NCBI GenBank assembly: GCA_013368375.1
Contig: JAACJP010000003.1
Coordinates: forward strand, 1,240,001-1,304,000
Origin: Tricholomella constricta
Taxonomy: Eukaryota; Basidiomycota; Agaricomycetes; Agaricales; Lyophyllaceae
Length of the DNA stretch: 64,000 nucleotides
Direction of reading: 5' to 3'
In this document: positions 1 through 11,215 of the stretch, piece by piece
How positions within the stretch are numbered: the first letter of the stretch is position 1
Layout: the number at the start of each line of letters is the position of its first letter
Position numbers and translations under genes: made by a program
The notes under the pieces: generated by a model
Databases searched by the model: none
The model's input: only the letters and a program-made list of their open reading frames with translations
What the model was told of the DNA's origin: nothing

Positions 1-3000
1 GGATAAGGAGCACTTAGTTCCCATTCGCTTTAGCCGCGATGCGGTTCAGGAGTATACCAAGTCCGTGCCCACCATTCCTGCCACAACCCTACTAACCCAG
101 TACTAGACTAGGTGGGAGACGTTTGACCCAGAACAAGACTGCCGTTATTTGCATTTCAAACTTCAAACCATTCTTCTCCCGCGTCCCTCAAGGGAGAGGT
201 CGAATGTCACAAGACAGTTTCCTTGCACTCGAATGCAACTCTTTTTCCGTCCTTGGCAGTATCGGAGAGGCGAGATTCGGCAATCCACAGCCATTGGAGG
301 CAAATAATGATCTTTGGGAATGGTCTGAGGGGTTAAAGCAGCCAGGAGGTGGTGGGTAAGCTCCTCTCCTTGTAGACCTTCCAAATTGCCCGCGTGACAT
401 CTGGGTACCTGTGCGCGTAGAAACTGTTTGAGGGATCGGAAGCAGGACCTACAAGAATCACGGATGAGAGACCTACCAGGTCCACCTGTATCCAAAGTTC
501 CTGTTGTACACACGAACTCGTCACTGCAGCAACCAGCGAAGAGAAAGGCGACACATATGGGCGTCAAAATCACGATGACAGAAACCGGTGAAACTATCAA
601 TGGATCCACAACTACTTACCGCGATATTCAGGAGATCTGGCCGGTGCGCCTGTCTCTCCTTGTACGCGTAAACTTCCTTTGATTTCCTCCGCAGATCACA
701 AAAAAGTCCACGTTCAGACGGCCACCTGAGGAAGTAGCAAACGTGCTTGCCTCGATGAACGGTAAGTCAGCTTTCCCTTATCACAAACCAAATTGACCTC
801 GAGGGTGCCAAGTGGACGGTGGCGTCGACAGTGCGTCAGGCAAACGACCAAAAGTCGATGAAGAGGACCACATGCAGGAGTCGCCCCGTAAACGACGGCG
901 ATTCAATCCCTGTCAGTTTCTACTGCTCCTTAGTAACGGAATTGTGGCTAAGGCAGTTCATTTTACAGTAGCCTCCCCGTCACCTACGGCCTCAAAAAGC
1001 TCGCGATCTCGAAGTGCCACTCCATTTTCGGAAACCGCCTGGCCGCCATCCGATCTTCCTCCCCTCGCCACTTCTCCTCCGCCACCGAGCCCTTCACTTG
1101 TTCCTGCAAAGCCAGACACCGTCTCGAGCTCTCACCCTCGGCCTCCCACGCCTGCTCAACGAACTCCAAGGAAATGGCCACAATCATTACCCCCCTCATC
1201 TCCGCCGTTACCAACCCAACCGGATGAAATCGAAACACATACCAACGCAATACCTCCCTTACTCACGCCTTTGCCGTCAAAGGCATCAGAGACCGTGCTC
1301 GTCCCGTCTTCCACCATTTCCCCATCCACTCATGCTCGACGTGAAGTTACACGTAAAGTTCCCCGTCCACCTCAACCCCTACAGTCCACTGCTCCAATGG
1401 GCAAGCCTGTCATCCTTGCTCCCGATTCCGACACATCACATTCGTACGGTCAAATTCAACCGCAGTCGCAGTCGCAGTCAAATTGGAACTCACAGTCCCA
1501 GTCCCAGTCCCAATCTCAGAAGGAAGCTCCGCTACTCATTCTATCTCAAATATCCGCCATAGCTGGAGGGAAGCGTCCAGAGCCTGAGCTACAACGATCC
1601 GGAGAAATTGAGCCAGAACAGGCCATCAACGCAGACGAGGAAGGCGTGGGTCATGTTACTGACCCTTTGTTCACGCAGGCATTCAGTCAAGCCGACGGAT
1701 ATGACGGAGACCATTCATCGCCCTGGAAGTCACCTGCAACATACAGTTCCTTCCTAGCAAGCGCTGCCGCGAAGCCTGTCCCTGCTTCACTAGCTTCAGA
1801 TCACAGTCAAATAAAGGACGAAGAAGAAGAAGAGAATACCTTCAACACTAAGCCTGCTGCCTCGCTAGATCCTCGCAACGAGAATGCCCTCTCCAATGGT
1901 CACCTTGGGGAGGCTTCGGTTGCCGTGGAGCCTGCAGTCACGCAACTTCAAGGGTCAGACGACGAAGATCTGGACCCCGGGGATCGTGAGTCGGTTGGTG
2001 TCGACGAGGCAGAGCTAGATCCAGAGCCTCTTGATGACAATCTGGACCTTGAACCGTCAGAAATTCACAACCTCAGCGAGGCAGAGCCTGATTTTCACCC
2101 TCCAAAGGACGATCTTGTTAAAAAGTCGTCGCAGGCCATCGACTTCACTCGAGAGCTTGATGACGATGACGCCCAGTCCCATCTCAATTTATTTGGTTGT
2201 AGCGCTCCTCCTCCAGATGCTCCATGGAACATCGAACATGTAGCCTCACCTGCTGAAGCTGTGGCGGCGACGAAAGTGGGACCTGGACTGGACCAAGCGC
2301 CACGATTCCCAGAAGAACCGCCCGGACACACAAACCAAACAGATTTTATCAAATACAAGAACGATAACAATGTGACTTCCGACGTTGACGCTGATCCACG
2401 CGTGGATGAAGTACAGCATCAGCCTTGTGCTTGGGCTGCTCCAAGCTTCTTGAAACGTAACTCCCGGAGCACACACAAACCTCTCGCCACAACGAGTACC
2501 GCCCAATTACCATCCCCGATACACTTAAGCCGTGCACCTGCGCCACATGCTCTGAGGAAGTCTCGTCTCCCGAATTCGCAGCCTTCCCTTGATCCTGCAC
2601 TGCCCGCGAAAACGAAAAATTCTCGCACGAAAATAACGCCTCCTCTCACCCATTCTACGACTGATGGGATACGACCGACTCCGCAGCGACAAGTGCCCTC
2701 ACACGAGGATCGGAACCGTTACCCGTGCACACGTGCGCTGTCGTCGGAGATATGTGGGGCTCCGGCACATGGCAACAACCGAGGTAGAAACATGAATTCC
2801 GATGACAGTGACCCTCGCGACACGAGCCTCCAACATACGAAGAAGAAATGGCGACTGGAGACCAAGGGGCCGCATACTTCGGAGCTCAGGGACGAGGTCG
2901 AGAACGATGACGCCGATAAAACGGAACCGATATCCGGAGCTGGAGCTGGGGATGGCAGAACGTCTCTAAAGAGCGTCCTCCCTGCGCAGCTGGATGTGGT

Positions 3001-3091
3001 CGTGTTGGCGGAGCAATCGCGGCCGTTGTTGACCTGGAGGATGTTGCAGAGCATCTTGTTCCAAACAAACCGGGATCGACGGAAAGGTTGA
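1..3091 (+). CDS. TPP1/Est3-like shelterin OB-fold protein, 5' partial
   Basis: Spliced reading: exons <1-60, 101-355, 421-643, 695-761, 804-911 and 969-3091, all phases consistent; 912-968 is a probable 57-nt intron that is also open. The first 200 residues read like the OB fold of fungal TPP1/Tpz1 proteins: DKEHLVPIRFS, then TQNKTAVICISNFKPFFSRV, then a strand ending SVLGSIGEARFGNP and LWEWSEGLKQPGGG. In shelterin this subunit bridges the Pot1 side of the telomere cap and recruits telomerase. The remaining ~700 residues are Ser/Pro/Glu-rich and low complexity, with a basic patch (PRKRRR) near residue 210, as expected of a poorly conserved linker protein. The start codon lies left of the window. 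The stop at 3089-3091 may be followed by a further spliced exon. Identification rests on recalled family pattern, so an unrelated OB-fold nuclear protein remains possible. Confidence 0.55.
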
Positions 3092-4204
3092 GGTGGTACT
3101 CAAGCGTGATCCGATGGAAATCATTCTCTAGCCCGCGTGGGGAAGAGGGGTTGCGTACTGAGACGCTGCCTGAAGAAGATTATGTACGTGCGTTACCACC
3201 TTGTCGTGTGTCTGGAAACCTGGACCGGCAGCTCAGTGATGTCTGCTTTCGCCTTGAGCTGCGGGATGTTTTCATTTTCATTTGAAACCAGGCTCCCGGA
3301 TGGCAGCAAATGTCTGTCACGACATGCTTTTATCGATAGAATGTATCCTTTTGAAGTGCTACTCATTTCGATGCAGAAATCACGTTTTTACTTGCATTTG
3401 GACACATAATCCAAGTAACCTTGCTGCAGCTTAATTTTTTTTAAATCTATGTATGTCGAAATATGCGTTTCATCTGCCCAAGCTCCCAGCCATACAAGCA
3501 AAGAACAGGGCTTACTCACAGGCTGCATTGGAGGTCCTTCTGGCATCATCGCGGGACCTGCGCTGGGGACGATGATTCTGAGTCTGACGCCGACGATTCA
3601 AGGGGACGGCAAGGTGCACATACCTGGTTATCTGTCTTTATCTTCTTACAACAAACAGCTACTCCTGTAACCTATAAATATCATCGAATTGATTGTCAGC
3701 TAGGGCATAGGAAGGTTGAGTTGATGCTGATACTTGGCGCCACACTTTGGAAGGTTCTTTGTTTAACGCGTTCATATTTAAATGCGCTTGGCAAATACCG
3801 GACTTCCCGTCTGGCGGTTTTCCCGTCATCCTGTTGGGTAGAAAGAAAAAGAAAGGGTATCGACGAGGCGTCGAACGTATTGAATGTTTGCACGTATCTT
3901 CGTTGTTTCCTGAGGATATCACGGACCACGGGTGACCTATATAAACGCGTTCAAAGTCACGTATGTCATATGGGCTGGAAGACAAAACCACTCATGTAGA
4001 CCATTTACTGCATATCTAGCCTAGTTCCAAGGGAATGTCTGACCGAAATAATTTGGAAGTAGGAATAAATTTACATACCTGGATCTACAATCTATCGCGT
4101 ACCTATACATTTTCGTTTAAGCAGACTCTGGATCCTTCAAACCATGGAAGCATTTAGTCGAAAGCAATGCGTCAGGAATAGGTCTATCAATTCGATCTAT
4201 GCAG
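3092..4204. other. Gene-poor stretch, nothing recognised
   Basis: About 1.1 kb between the TPP1-like gene and the ABC transporter relic. The open frames are short and start at non-ATG codons, and none shows a family motif or a convincing exon chain. It may contain the 3' UTR of the left gene and further unrecognisable pieces of the decayed transporter on its right. Confidence 0.5.
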
Positions 4205-5350
4205 ACGTCGCAGCGAAGGCCAAAGAGGCGCAAACGGGTGGTCGACGACGTTAATTTCGGTGTTTCATACTACCTTCGCGATGCCGGGTCCCAATGACGC
4301 AGGAAAGACCATCACCACTTTGGATGTAGTTCGTTCGACCACGCGATATTTCACGCGACCAGTAAATATTACTGTAGGTGGGTCGATAGACACAGGTTTC
4401 AACGATGTCATGATCAACGGAATCTCTTTGACGGTTACCAGGCGCGGCACCGTTGTCGTTGGACGGTTACCCTCAATTCCCCAGTATTGACGCTCAAGTG
4501 ACTGCCCGGGAGCACCTCCTATTCTGCGGTCCATTTAGAGAGACTCTACCCCGGAGAGGAGCTGAAAAGCAACGTGGACCTGCAATTGAAGGCGAGGGAC
4601 TTGATGTCTATGCCGACCGACTGGCGAACAAGCTTTCGGGGGGAAACCAGCGAAAGGCTTTCTAAATGGCTCGTCATCGCGCTCATACTGGGTTCCATGA
4701 TGTCTCTACCGTTCGAAACACGAAGGTTCATGCTCGCTCGCAAGAAACCCGCCGGTTACCCTAATTGATGAGTTCTCAACTGCCATTGACGCTTCGGTAA
4801 AGAGAGACCTGTGGAAACTCCTTAAGGAAGTAGCGCCCCGGAAAGCTTTCGTGATTACTAGGCGTATGCCACTCACGTAAATGAAGAAGCGACCTCCCTC
4901 TCCACTAAAGTCGAGATCCTGTTGTATAGATGCCGTGTACGTATCCCCCAGCATCTCATCCTGCGCACGAGGACTCGCATACATTTTTACAGCCGTCGGA
5001 TCGCCCAAAGAACCCGCAGGCCGTTACTCGACGTACATCACACGTGCGGACAGGCTCAAATAAGGACTCCTGGCGCAAATTCCTGAGTCCATGAAGGCGC
5101 TAGACCTCTCCACGCGCTTCGAGGTGCCCATCGTGCGGACCCATGCGTCGAGCACCAGTACAGACGCCGAAGAGACGGAAAAAGTGCTTTCGCTGGCGAG
5201 CCTGTTCCACCACTGGCCCAGCAGACGAATTTACCAGAGTATACGGTGAAGAAGTCGGGCGGAGGCGGAAGAGGAGAAGAAGGCAAGCAGGAGGGCTCAA
5301 AGAAAGAGGCATCCAGGAATCGTTTGAGCCACGGCGGGAGGGCGGAAAAG
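4205..5350 (+). pseudogene. ABCA-type ABC transporter relic (second nucleotide-binding domain)
   Basis: Conserved ABC cassette pieces occur in the right order but in different frames. They are VDDVNFGVS near 4240; a Walker A, GPNDAGKT, near 4288 (third Gly of GxxGxGKT changed to Asp); GYPQFPSIDAQ (Q-loop region) near 4461; EELKSNVDLQLKARDL near 4556; the signature LSGGNQRK near 4633; and Walker B with TLIDEFSTAIDA near 4758. A later piece, MKALDLSTRFEVPIV, starts at 5091. The frame changes at least five times, twice within about 40 bases, which introns cannot explain. LSGGNQRK and the IDEFSTxID Walker B are typical of ABCA-family lipid transporters. No membrane domain is recognisable upstream, so only the C-terminal ATPase half remains. 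Confidence 0.8.
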
Positions 5351-6171
5351 TATCCATAGTATACATACCGATCGCATATCTGTCTCAAGAGTTCGTCGGA
5401 ATCAATTTCGGGCTCAACAAGGGGTCACTCTGGGAGGGTTCGCAGCCACAAGCTTCTGCTGATCCGTGCTCGGAGCTGGTCTGCAACGGGAAAGACGGTG
5501 CGCCGGGTTGAACGGTCGCGGTCGATGGTGGCTCCACCGACACCTTCAACTTCACCTTCTGAAAAGAAACATATCCCTCATAGTGAACAGCCTGCTATGG
5601 CGCCGAAAGTCAGACAAGGGTTGGAGATTAGCGGCTAAGGTCAGCCTAGCCAAGGTAACCCCCAGCCCGCTTTCAACGGCGCGACATACCAGCCTGGTCT
5701 CTTGAACTGGCCTGCTCTCGTCGCTGACACGGACCTCGCTGTGATGTGGAAAACCTTCTGCAAGATGACAAAGACGTTGACAAAGACGGATACCTTACAT
5801 AAAAGTGTTCTTCACCGCTTCAGCATCAACCACAACATGGCGCCATCCTTGTGCCTCCAGGATATATTTTCTCTCGACTATACGACACAGGGCACTTCTA
5901 GCGGCAAGCGATGGATACTGGATACATATATACAGTGTCCTAGCAACTCGAACGACGGCGAACGTGTAGGAAGAAGATGACTGAAGGATAAGAGAAGCGG
6001 GAGGCATCAGACGCCATCGCAGGTGCGTAGGATAGCTTGAAACCGACAGACGGAGAGAAGAAAGCAGAATACAAAAGAAAACGGACTACCGAACGCCGCT
6101 CCATCACCCACTCTCCATCAAAGGAAAAGAAGTTGAAGAAAAAAAAATGTCGAAAATGGCATCGGGCGGGT
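5351..6171. other. No supported gene; possible decayed coding sequence 5461-5980
   Basis: On the + strand one frame reads with protein-like composition from about 5461 to 5978 (SRSMVAPPTPSTSPSEKK, later GATYQPGLLNWPALVADTD). It is broken by an in-frame stop near 5638 and has no start or family motif. It could be the worn tail of the transporter relic, an unrelated dead gene, or chance. The rest appears to be the 3' flank of the bZIP gene. Confidence 0.3.
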
Positions 6172-7074
6172 CTATTCAGTCTTCTGCTCCGGCACGGCTT
6201 CTGCTGAATCAGTCTTCAGCTCATTGACAACAGCTTCCAGGCTTCTGGTGGCCTCCTCCAATTGCGCACCGTTATTCTGCTGCTGTTGCAGCGCATTGGT
6301 GGCACTTCCGTTACTCTGCTGTTGCTGTTGTTGCTGATGTTGTTGTTGCTGCTGCTGGAGCTGTGGCGGCGGTCCACCTGCGCCTGGTGGCAGGAGCTGA
6401 GCCTGGCTAAGCGCAGCTCGCAAAGCAGCATTCTCGACGCGCAGCTGGTCGACGAGGGCGCGACACTCCTCCCACCGGCGATTGGCTTCATCTGCAGAGG
6501 AAAGTGCGGCATCAAGCAGCTGGGAGCGCGACTCGAGGGCCTTGACGTGTCTGGAACGAACGATCAGCGGGTTCTGCGATAAGGAGGGCGGGATACGCAA
6601 CTGATCGCGGCGTTCGCGGAATGCGCGTTGGGCCTTTCTGTTCTGTTCTGCGCGCTTGCTGGAGCTGAGTGCGCGGCCAGCGGCTGAATTGGGAGGCGGC
6701 GATTGGCCCTGCTGCTGGGGATGTTGAGATGGGTCGCCCTGGGGCTGCGGAGGGGGTGGGTGTGGCATCCCGCCGGGGGTAAAATCGTAGTGATAACCGG
6801 GGGGTAAAGGGGGGCCACCTTGCATGGGATGGGGCATCATGGGGGGGAGAACATGATGCATCTGTGGCTGCTGGGGAGGTGGGGGCGGAGGTGGCTGCTG
6901 CTGGGCCATCTGGTGATTTTCCTGGGGATTTGTAGTGGAGTCGGGGGGTGACTTGCGCTTTCTGCTTGTGCGTGCAGCTTGATTTATGACGGGTGGCTCG
7001 TCGCGGAGACGGACAGTGGCAAGACCGTTTGCATTTGTCGTGTCGGCTGGATTGGCGCTGTAGGGCCCTAGCAT
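6172..7074 (-). CDS. YAP/PAP1-type bZIP transcription factor
   Basis: Two exons on the minus strand, 7074-6602 and 6550-6172, around a 51-nt intron (6551-6601). Splicing joins the basic region to the zipper exactly: KRAEQNRKAQRAFRERRDQ followed by HVKALESRSQLLDAAL. The NRxxQRAFRxR signature places it in the fungal YAP/PAP1 family, which binds TTAC-type half sites and usually controls oxidative, metal or drug stress genes. The N-terminus (~120 residues) is Pro/Gln/His-rich and disordered. Behind the zipper lies a polyglutamine tract (bases 6297-6362), then an acidic tail. There is no obvious C-terminal cysteine-rich domain, so redox control of the Yap1 type is unlikely. It diverges from the Psr1-like gene across 383 bp. 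Without the intron the minus frame stays open, which would insert 17 residues into the bZIP helix. Confidence 0.88.
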   Translation of the reverse strand: MLGPYSANPADTTNANGLATVRLRDEPPVINQAARTSRKRKSPPDSTTNPQENHQMAQQQPPPPPPPQQPQMHHVLPPMMPHPMQGGPPLPPGYHYDFTPGGMPHPPPPQPQGDPSQHPQQQGQSPPPNSAAGRALSSSKRAEQNRKAQRAFRERRDQLRIPPSLSQNPLIVRSRHVKALESRSQLLDAALSSADEANRRWEECRALVDQLRVENAALRAALSQAQLLPPGAGGPPPQLQQQQQQHQQQQQQQSNGSATNALQQQQNNGAQLEEATRSLEAVVNELKTDSAEAVPEQKTE

Positions 7075-7457
7075 GGCGATTTCGTGGTTGCCGTGTATTA
7101 GTAAGAGGCTGAGTAAGAAAAGTCACGCCGTTACCCGTAACGATGCCTTTGTACTCGGCCATTGCCGGTCTCGACACAGCAGGGAACATCTGACACAGTC
7201 TCGACTCGGCGTGGCGCATGCTCGTCTGGTGTGCAACTCGTAGTCCATTGTTCGCTCTAAAAACAATCAGATATTCGCTATCAAACAATAAGAAACTGGC
7301 TTCAAGTCGAAAGGCGATATATATTCAAAATTAACCAGAAATGATGAGCGTGAGATTCTGACAAGGAACCTCGAGGCTCAGGCTGCCTCAGCCCTTGTTC
7401 CAAGCTTTCTCGCCTCTCGCTTCGTCGCCCCCCCCTCCGCCATTTCCCTCTCTCAGA
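7075..7457. promoter_or_regulatory. Shared divergent promoter region, bZIP gene / Psr1-like gene
   Basis: 383 bp separate the two start codons. A TATA-like run (GCGATATATATTC) lies near 7313, and a pyrimidine-rich stretch just precedes the ATG at 7458. An imperfect palindrome GTTACCCGTAAC sits near 7131, on the bZIP side. Function is inferred from position only. Confidence 0.4.
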
Positions 7458-9289
7458 ATGGCCTCTTCCCCCTCACATCCAGCTCAAACCCCTCCCGACG
7501 TTCCTGTTGCTGCACGACCGTCTTTACGCGAGCGTCTCTTTTCCAGCGGGAGCAGAAAAGGAGCAGCAGCGCGACAGGGGAAAGAGCCGTCTTCACCAGC
7601 CGACACTGTCCTTGCCCAGGTGAACCACCCCGTCGAGAATTCGGCCAGCACCAGCAGTGAGCATCCGCCATAGATAACACACTCCGTATTTGCTATACTC
7701 ATAAATCACTTTTCAGGTACTCTTACCGCTGAGCCACTCGCCACTGTCGACCACGGGCAGGCTCCCGTCTCGTCAAGCAGCCCAGAGCCGCTTTCCGTAT
7801 CCGCAAGCGCAGTCCCTGCTACCGTCCTTGGGGCTCATCAGCCGGACGACATGGACAGGGAGCAGGGATCTGTCAACGCGACGCTAACCGCTAACAACCG
7901 GCGTGTTCCATTCTACCGTCGGATGGCCGCCAACAAATCCTCTAGCTCCGAAGGCGCACTCTCAGATCCCTCCATCACCAAATCAGGCCGCTCAAGATCC
8001 TCCACCTCGCGCTCACGGCCCTCGCTCTTCTCGCGCGTCGTCCACAGAGTCGTCCCATGCGTGAGCCCTGACCCTCAGCTACTCCAAAACGACATCAACG
8101 GTGGCGATCTCGCCGTGGCCGAACCCCGAAACTCCTTCAAGGACAACAACGGAAACACCACCCAGAGCGACGCCATGGGTGCCACCCACGAAATGCAACA
8201 GATCCCCGCAGGGACCCATACCGCCACCGCGGATGCTATCAACCTCGAGCTCCTCCCCTTGTCCATCCCCTCCGTGCCAGGCCACCCTCCACCATCCCCC
8301 ACAGACTCTGAGATCATCGTGACCCCGCCCCCGAGCACGCACCTCTTACCCGAGGATGAGACGGACGGCTTGACATCGGGTGCGGTGCAGCCGCCCGGGT
8401 CAACGGGCGAGGTGGTTCGGACGCACACACACGATTCATCGGCAGACGAGTCGGACGGGACGTCGTACACGGACGATGACGGGGACGACAGGCGTATGGT
8501 GCTGGAGCAGGACGAAGAGGAGGCGTTGATTAGGAAGGGGGGTTCTGGGATACCGATTGGTCCTGTACGTTTTATCATGCCCTTCTTTTTCACGGGCGGC
8601 TTCTGACGCCCGCGCGTTTAGGATGGCTTGCCCAAGCCGTTGTTGCCGCCTGTGTTGCCTGAACACGTTGGTCGGAAGTGTCTGGTTCTCGATCTGGATG
8701 AGACCTTGGTTCATAGTAGCTTCAAGGTGCGTTCCACCATCATCTTCTTGCGCAGCACTGATTCTGGTGATCTAGGCGGTCCAGCAGGCGGACTTTATCG
8801 TCCCTGTCGAAATTGAGTACCACTGGCATCATTTCCACGTGCTGAAGCGACCAGGTGTTGATGACTTCTTAAAGAAGATGGGAGAGATATACGAGGTTGT
8901 CATCTTCACGGCCAGTCTGAGCAAGGTGCGTGATGCCTTTCAGATATTCTTAGCGTCTTGGTTGACTTGATATGTGTCTGCAGTATGCCGACCCCGTGCT
9001 GGACAAACTCGACATCCATCGTGTCGTTGCACACAGGTTATTCCGGGAGAGTTGTTTCAGCCACAAAGGCAACTATGTCAAGGATCTCTCCCAACTTGGC
9101 CGACCGATAGCAGACACTATCATCCTCGACAATTCCCCTGCGTCGTACATATTCCACCCAAAAAATGCTGTTCCCGTCTCCTCTTGGTTCAACGACCCTC
9201 ACGACGCAGAGCTTACAGACCTCATTCCCTTCCTCGCGGACCTCACCTCCGTATGCGACGTCAGAGGCATCTTAGATGGCGCGCGATAG
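7458..9289 (+). CDS. Psr1-like protein phosphatase (FCP1/SCP, HAD family)
   Basis: Five exons, 7458-7656, 7717-8564, 8622-8726, 8776-8925 and 8984-9289, encode 535 residues with clean phases. The last ~190 residues are a complete NIF/FCP1-homology catalytic domain. It has the HAD nucleophile motif [16 protein letters not shown], the Thr motif [15 protein letters not shown], and the second acidic motif [16 protein letters not shown]. The family removes phosphate from Ser/Thr of protein substrates; yeast Psr1/Psr2 act at the plasma membrane in sodium and general stress responses. The 350-residue N-terminal half is Ser/Pro-rich and acidic, without a recognised domain. It starts MASSPSHP and lacks the N-terminal cysteine pair that palmitoylates yeast Psr1, so its localisation may differ. 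Nem1/Dullard-like assignment is the main alternative. Confidence 0.9.
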
Positions 9290-9997
9290 TCTCTGGCTGG
9301 ACGAAAACTGTTGACCCAGTTCAACGCGACCGGCGTGTTAATCCAGCTCCACGCTCACATCAGTTAACCACGGACTGAATCGCTGGACATCTTACAACCT
9401 TTTATCCCCCCCACACACACCTCATACCACCCCGCCATATACCCCGCAAGTCCATTCATACCCCCGCGCCCACCCCGACTTGTCTTTGCACATCCGCGGA
9501 TCCGGAGTTTCCTTTTTTTTTATTCATGTTCACGGTTTTTGATCCAGGAAAAACAAATGTTCTACAGGCGAGGCCCGTCTCGTCCTCTCCACGCTCATTT
9601 ATTTTCTTTCTTTGTCTCTGTCTCTCAACTCACAACCACTCATCCACTCACTAGTTCACTTGAATCTGATGACCACATCTCGCCTTATTTATTCGCAACA
9701 TTATGCACATTCAACTAACCCATCTGCCACCACATCACAATATCTGTTGCATACCCTTCGTCCATATTCCGGTTTACCTACTCAGGGACAGATCGCCTAC
9801 GTTTATTCTGGGTCGCGCGCGTTAGCTACTATCCCCCGTTCTTGTACATACTGCCCGCTTATTACTACGCACCGCCTGGGCATGGTGAGACGAAAGTTTA
9901 CGACCAGTGACGAGAGCAATAAAAATATTTGTTTCGGAATGGTTACGGCCGTGATGGTGACAACGCCGCCTGAAAATCCTTTCAAACCTCGTCCACG
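9290..9997. promoter_or_regulatory. Intergenic region with CT-rich promoter of the phs1-like gene
   Basis: 708 bp without a supported gene. It holds the 3' flank of the phosphatase gene and, around 9590-9660, a long pyrimidine-rich stretch (TTTCTTTCTTTGTCTCTGTC) of the kind common before fungal transcription starts. The open frame at 9612-10040 has no family features and runs into the phs1-like first exon in another frame. Confidence 0.4.
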
Positions 9998-11050
9998 ATG
10001 GCGAACCAAAAAACAGCGCCACCCGTCCCTCCAAAGTTGACATCAAAGACCAGGAAATGTGAGTTCGATTGCGCGAGTCTACTCGCTGTCTGACGCGTCG
10101 CCCACAGCACCGCCCACCGCCGTCAAATACTACCTCGTCGCCTTCAACGTCGTCTCCGCCCTCGGCTGGACGTACCTCCTCGTCCTCACCCTCATCCACC
10201 TCTTTAACCTCGACGGCCGCAGCCCCTCCACCACCAGCGCCGCCTCCCAAACCGCCTCCTCCGCCCTCTCGCGCTTCCTCTCAAGCTTTTCCGTCTTCAA
10301 GTCCTCCGGCCTCGCGTCTGCCGCGTCCCTCGAGTCCCGCCTCCCCGCCGCACTCCGACCTTTGTACCGCCGCTCGACGTCGACGTACACCCGCGTCGGG
10401 ACCCCCACCGCAGTCGTACAGAGCCTCGCCGTGCTCGAGGTCGTGCATGTCCTCCTCGGGTGGGTCAGGAGCCCGCTGCAGACCACAGCAGCGCAGGTCG
10501 CAAGCCGCCTCTTTCTCGTCTGGGGCATCGTCGAGCAATTCGCAAGCGTGAGTCCCCTTCCGTCTTTCCCTTTCCTCTTTCTCCCCAACTGACCCCTACT
10601 TACCCCCTACAGGTCCGTACAAACCCCATCTACACCTCCATGCTCCTCTCCTGGTCCACAACCGAAGTGATCCGGTACTCCTACTACGCCTTCAACCTGC
10701 TCGGCTCGGAGCCCCATGTGCTCCTCTACCTGCGCTACACAACGTTCTTCCTGCTGTACCCAACCGGCGCGTCGTCGGAGGCCTTCCTCATCTACGCGAC
10801 CCTTCCTGCGTCGTCCCCGCTCCCCGGGTGGCAGTCGTGGTTGCACGGCATGTGGAAGCCCACGGACTATGGGCGTGCAGCGCTGTTTGTCATCTGGTGG
10901 CCGGGTGAGTGCTCTCTGCCGGTGGATATATACGTAGCTCACATTTGTCCCCCCTTAGGTCTGTACGTGATGTATACGTATATGATTGCGCAGCGGCGCA
11001 AGGTGCTCGGAAAGGGCAGTGCGAAATCAAAAGGCGCCAAAGCCAACTGA
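9998..11050 (+). CDS. phs1: Very-long-chain 3-hydroxyacyl-CoA dehydratase (Phs1/PTPLA family)
   Basis: Four exons, 9998-10058, 10108-10547, 10613-10904 and 10959-11050, give 294 residues. The enzyme performs the third step of very-long-chain fatty acid elongation in the ER, dehydrating 3-hydroxyacyl-CoA to trans-2-enoyl-CoA. The catalytic Tyr and Glu are seen at family spacing of seven in LLYPTGASSE. Flanking family blocks are TNPIYTSMLLSWSTTEVIRY and LRYTTFFLLYP, with several hydrophobic helices. The C-terminus is lysine-rich (KGSAKSKGAKAN), consistent with ER retrieval. An unusual ~60-residue Ser/Ala-rich insertion with a basic end follows the first membrane segment (roughly residues 47-110), before VVQSLAVLEVVHVLLGWV. 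The start ATG is in a short 20-residue first exon typical of the family in fungi. Confidence 0.92.
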
Positions 11051-11215
11051 TATGCCCCAATGCAAAACTCGTACCTGCTTACGAATTATGACCATGACTT
11101 TTTGTGTGGAGCCTTATATACTAGTAGAGCTAGAGATTTCTTGCTGCAATTTAATTTACAGATTCACATGGATGGCGAGAAGCATATTGAGGTATTGAAT
11201 ACCACGTCCTCTCAC

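Noticed and set aside
3463..3999. 178-residue + strand frame
   Set aside because: It starts at a non-ATG codon, has biased composition, no motif and no homologous exon pattern.
4260..4768. Reading the ABC transporter pieces as a functional spliced gene
   Set aside because: Frame changes occur within about 40 bases without splice signals, and Walker A is damaged; decay is simpler.
6512..7288. 258-residue minus-strand frame beside the bZIP gene
   Set aside because: It is an alternative frame of the Pro/Gln-rich bZIP N-terminus, with no motif and Arg/Thr-biased composition.
10069..10588. Long Pro/Ser frames on both strands over the Phs1 gene
   Set aside because: They are shadows of a GC-rich coding exon; only the Phs1 frame carries membrane helices and family motifs.
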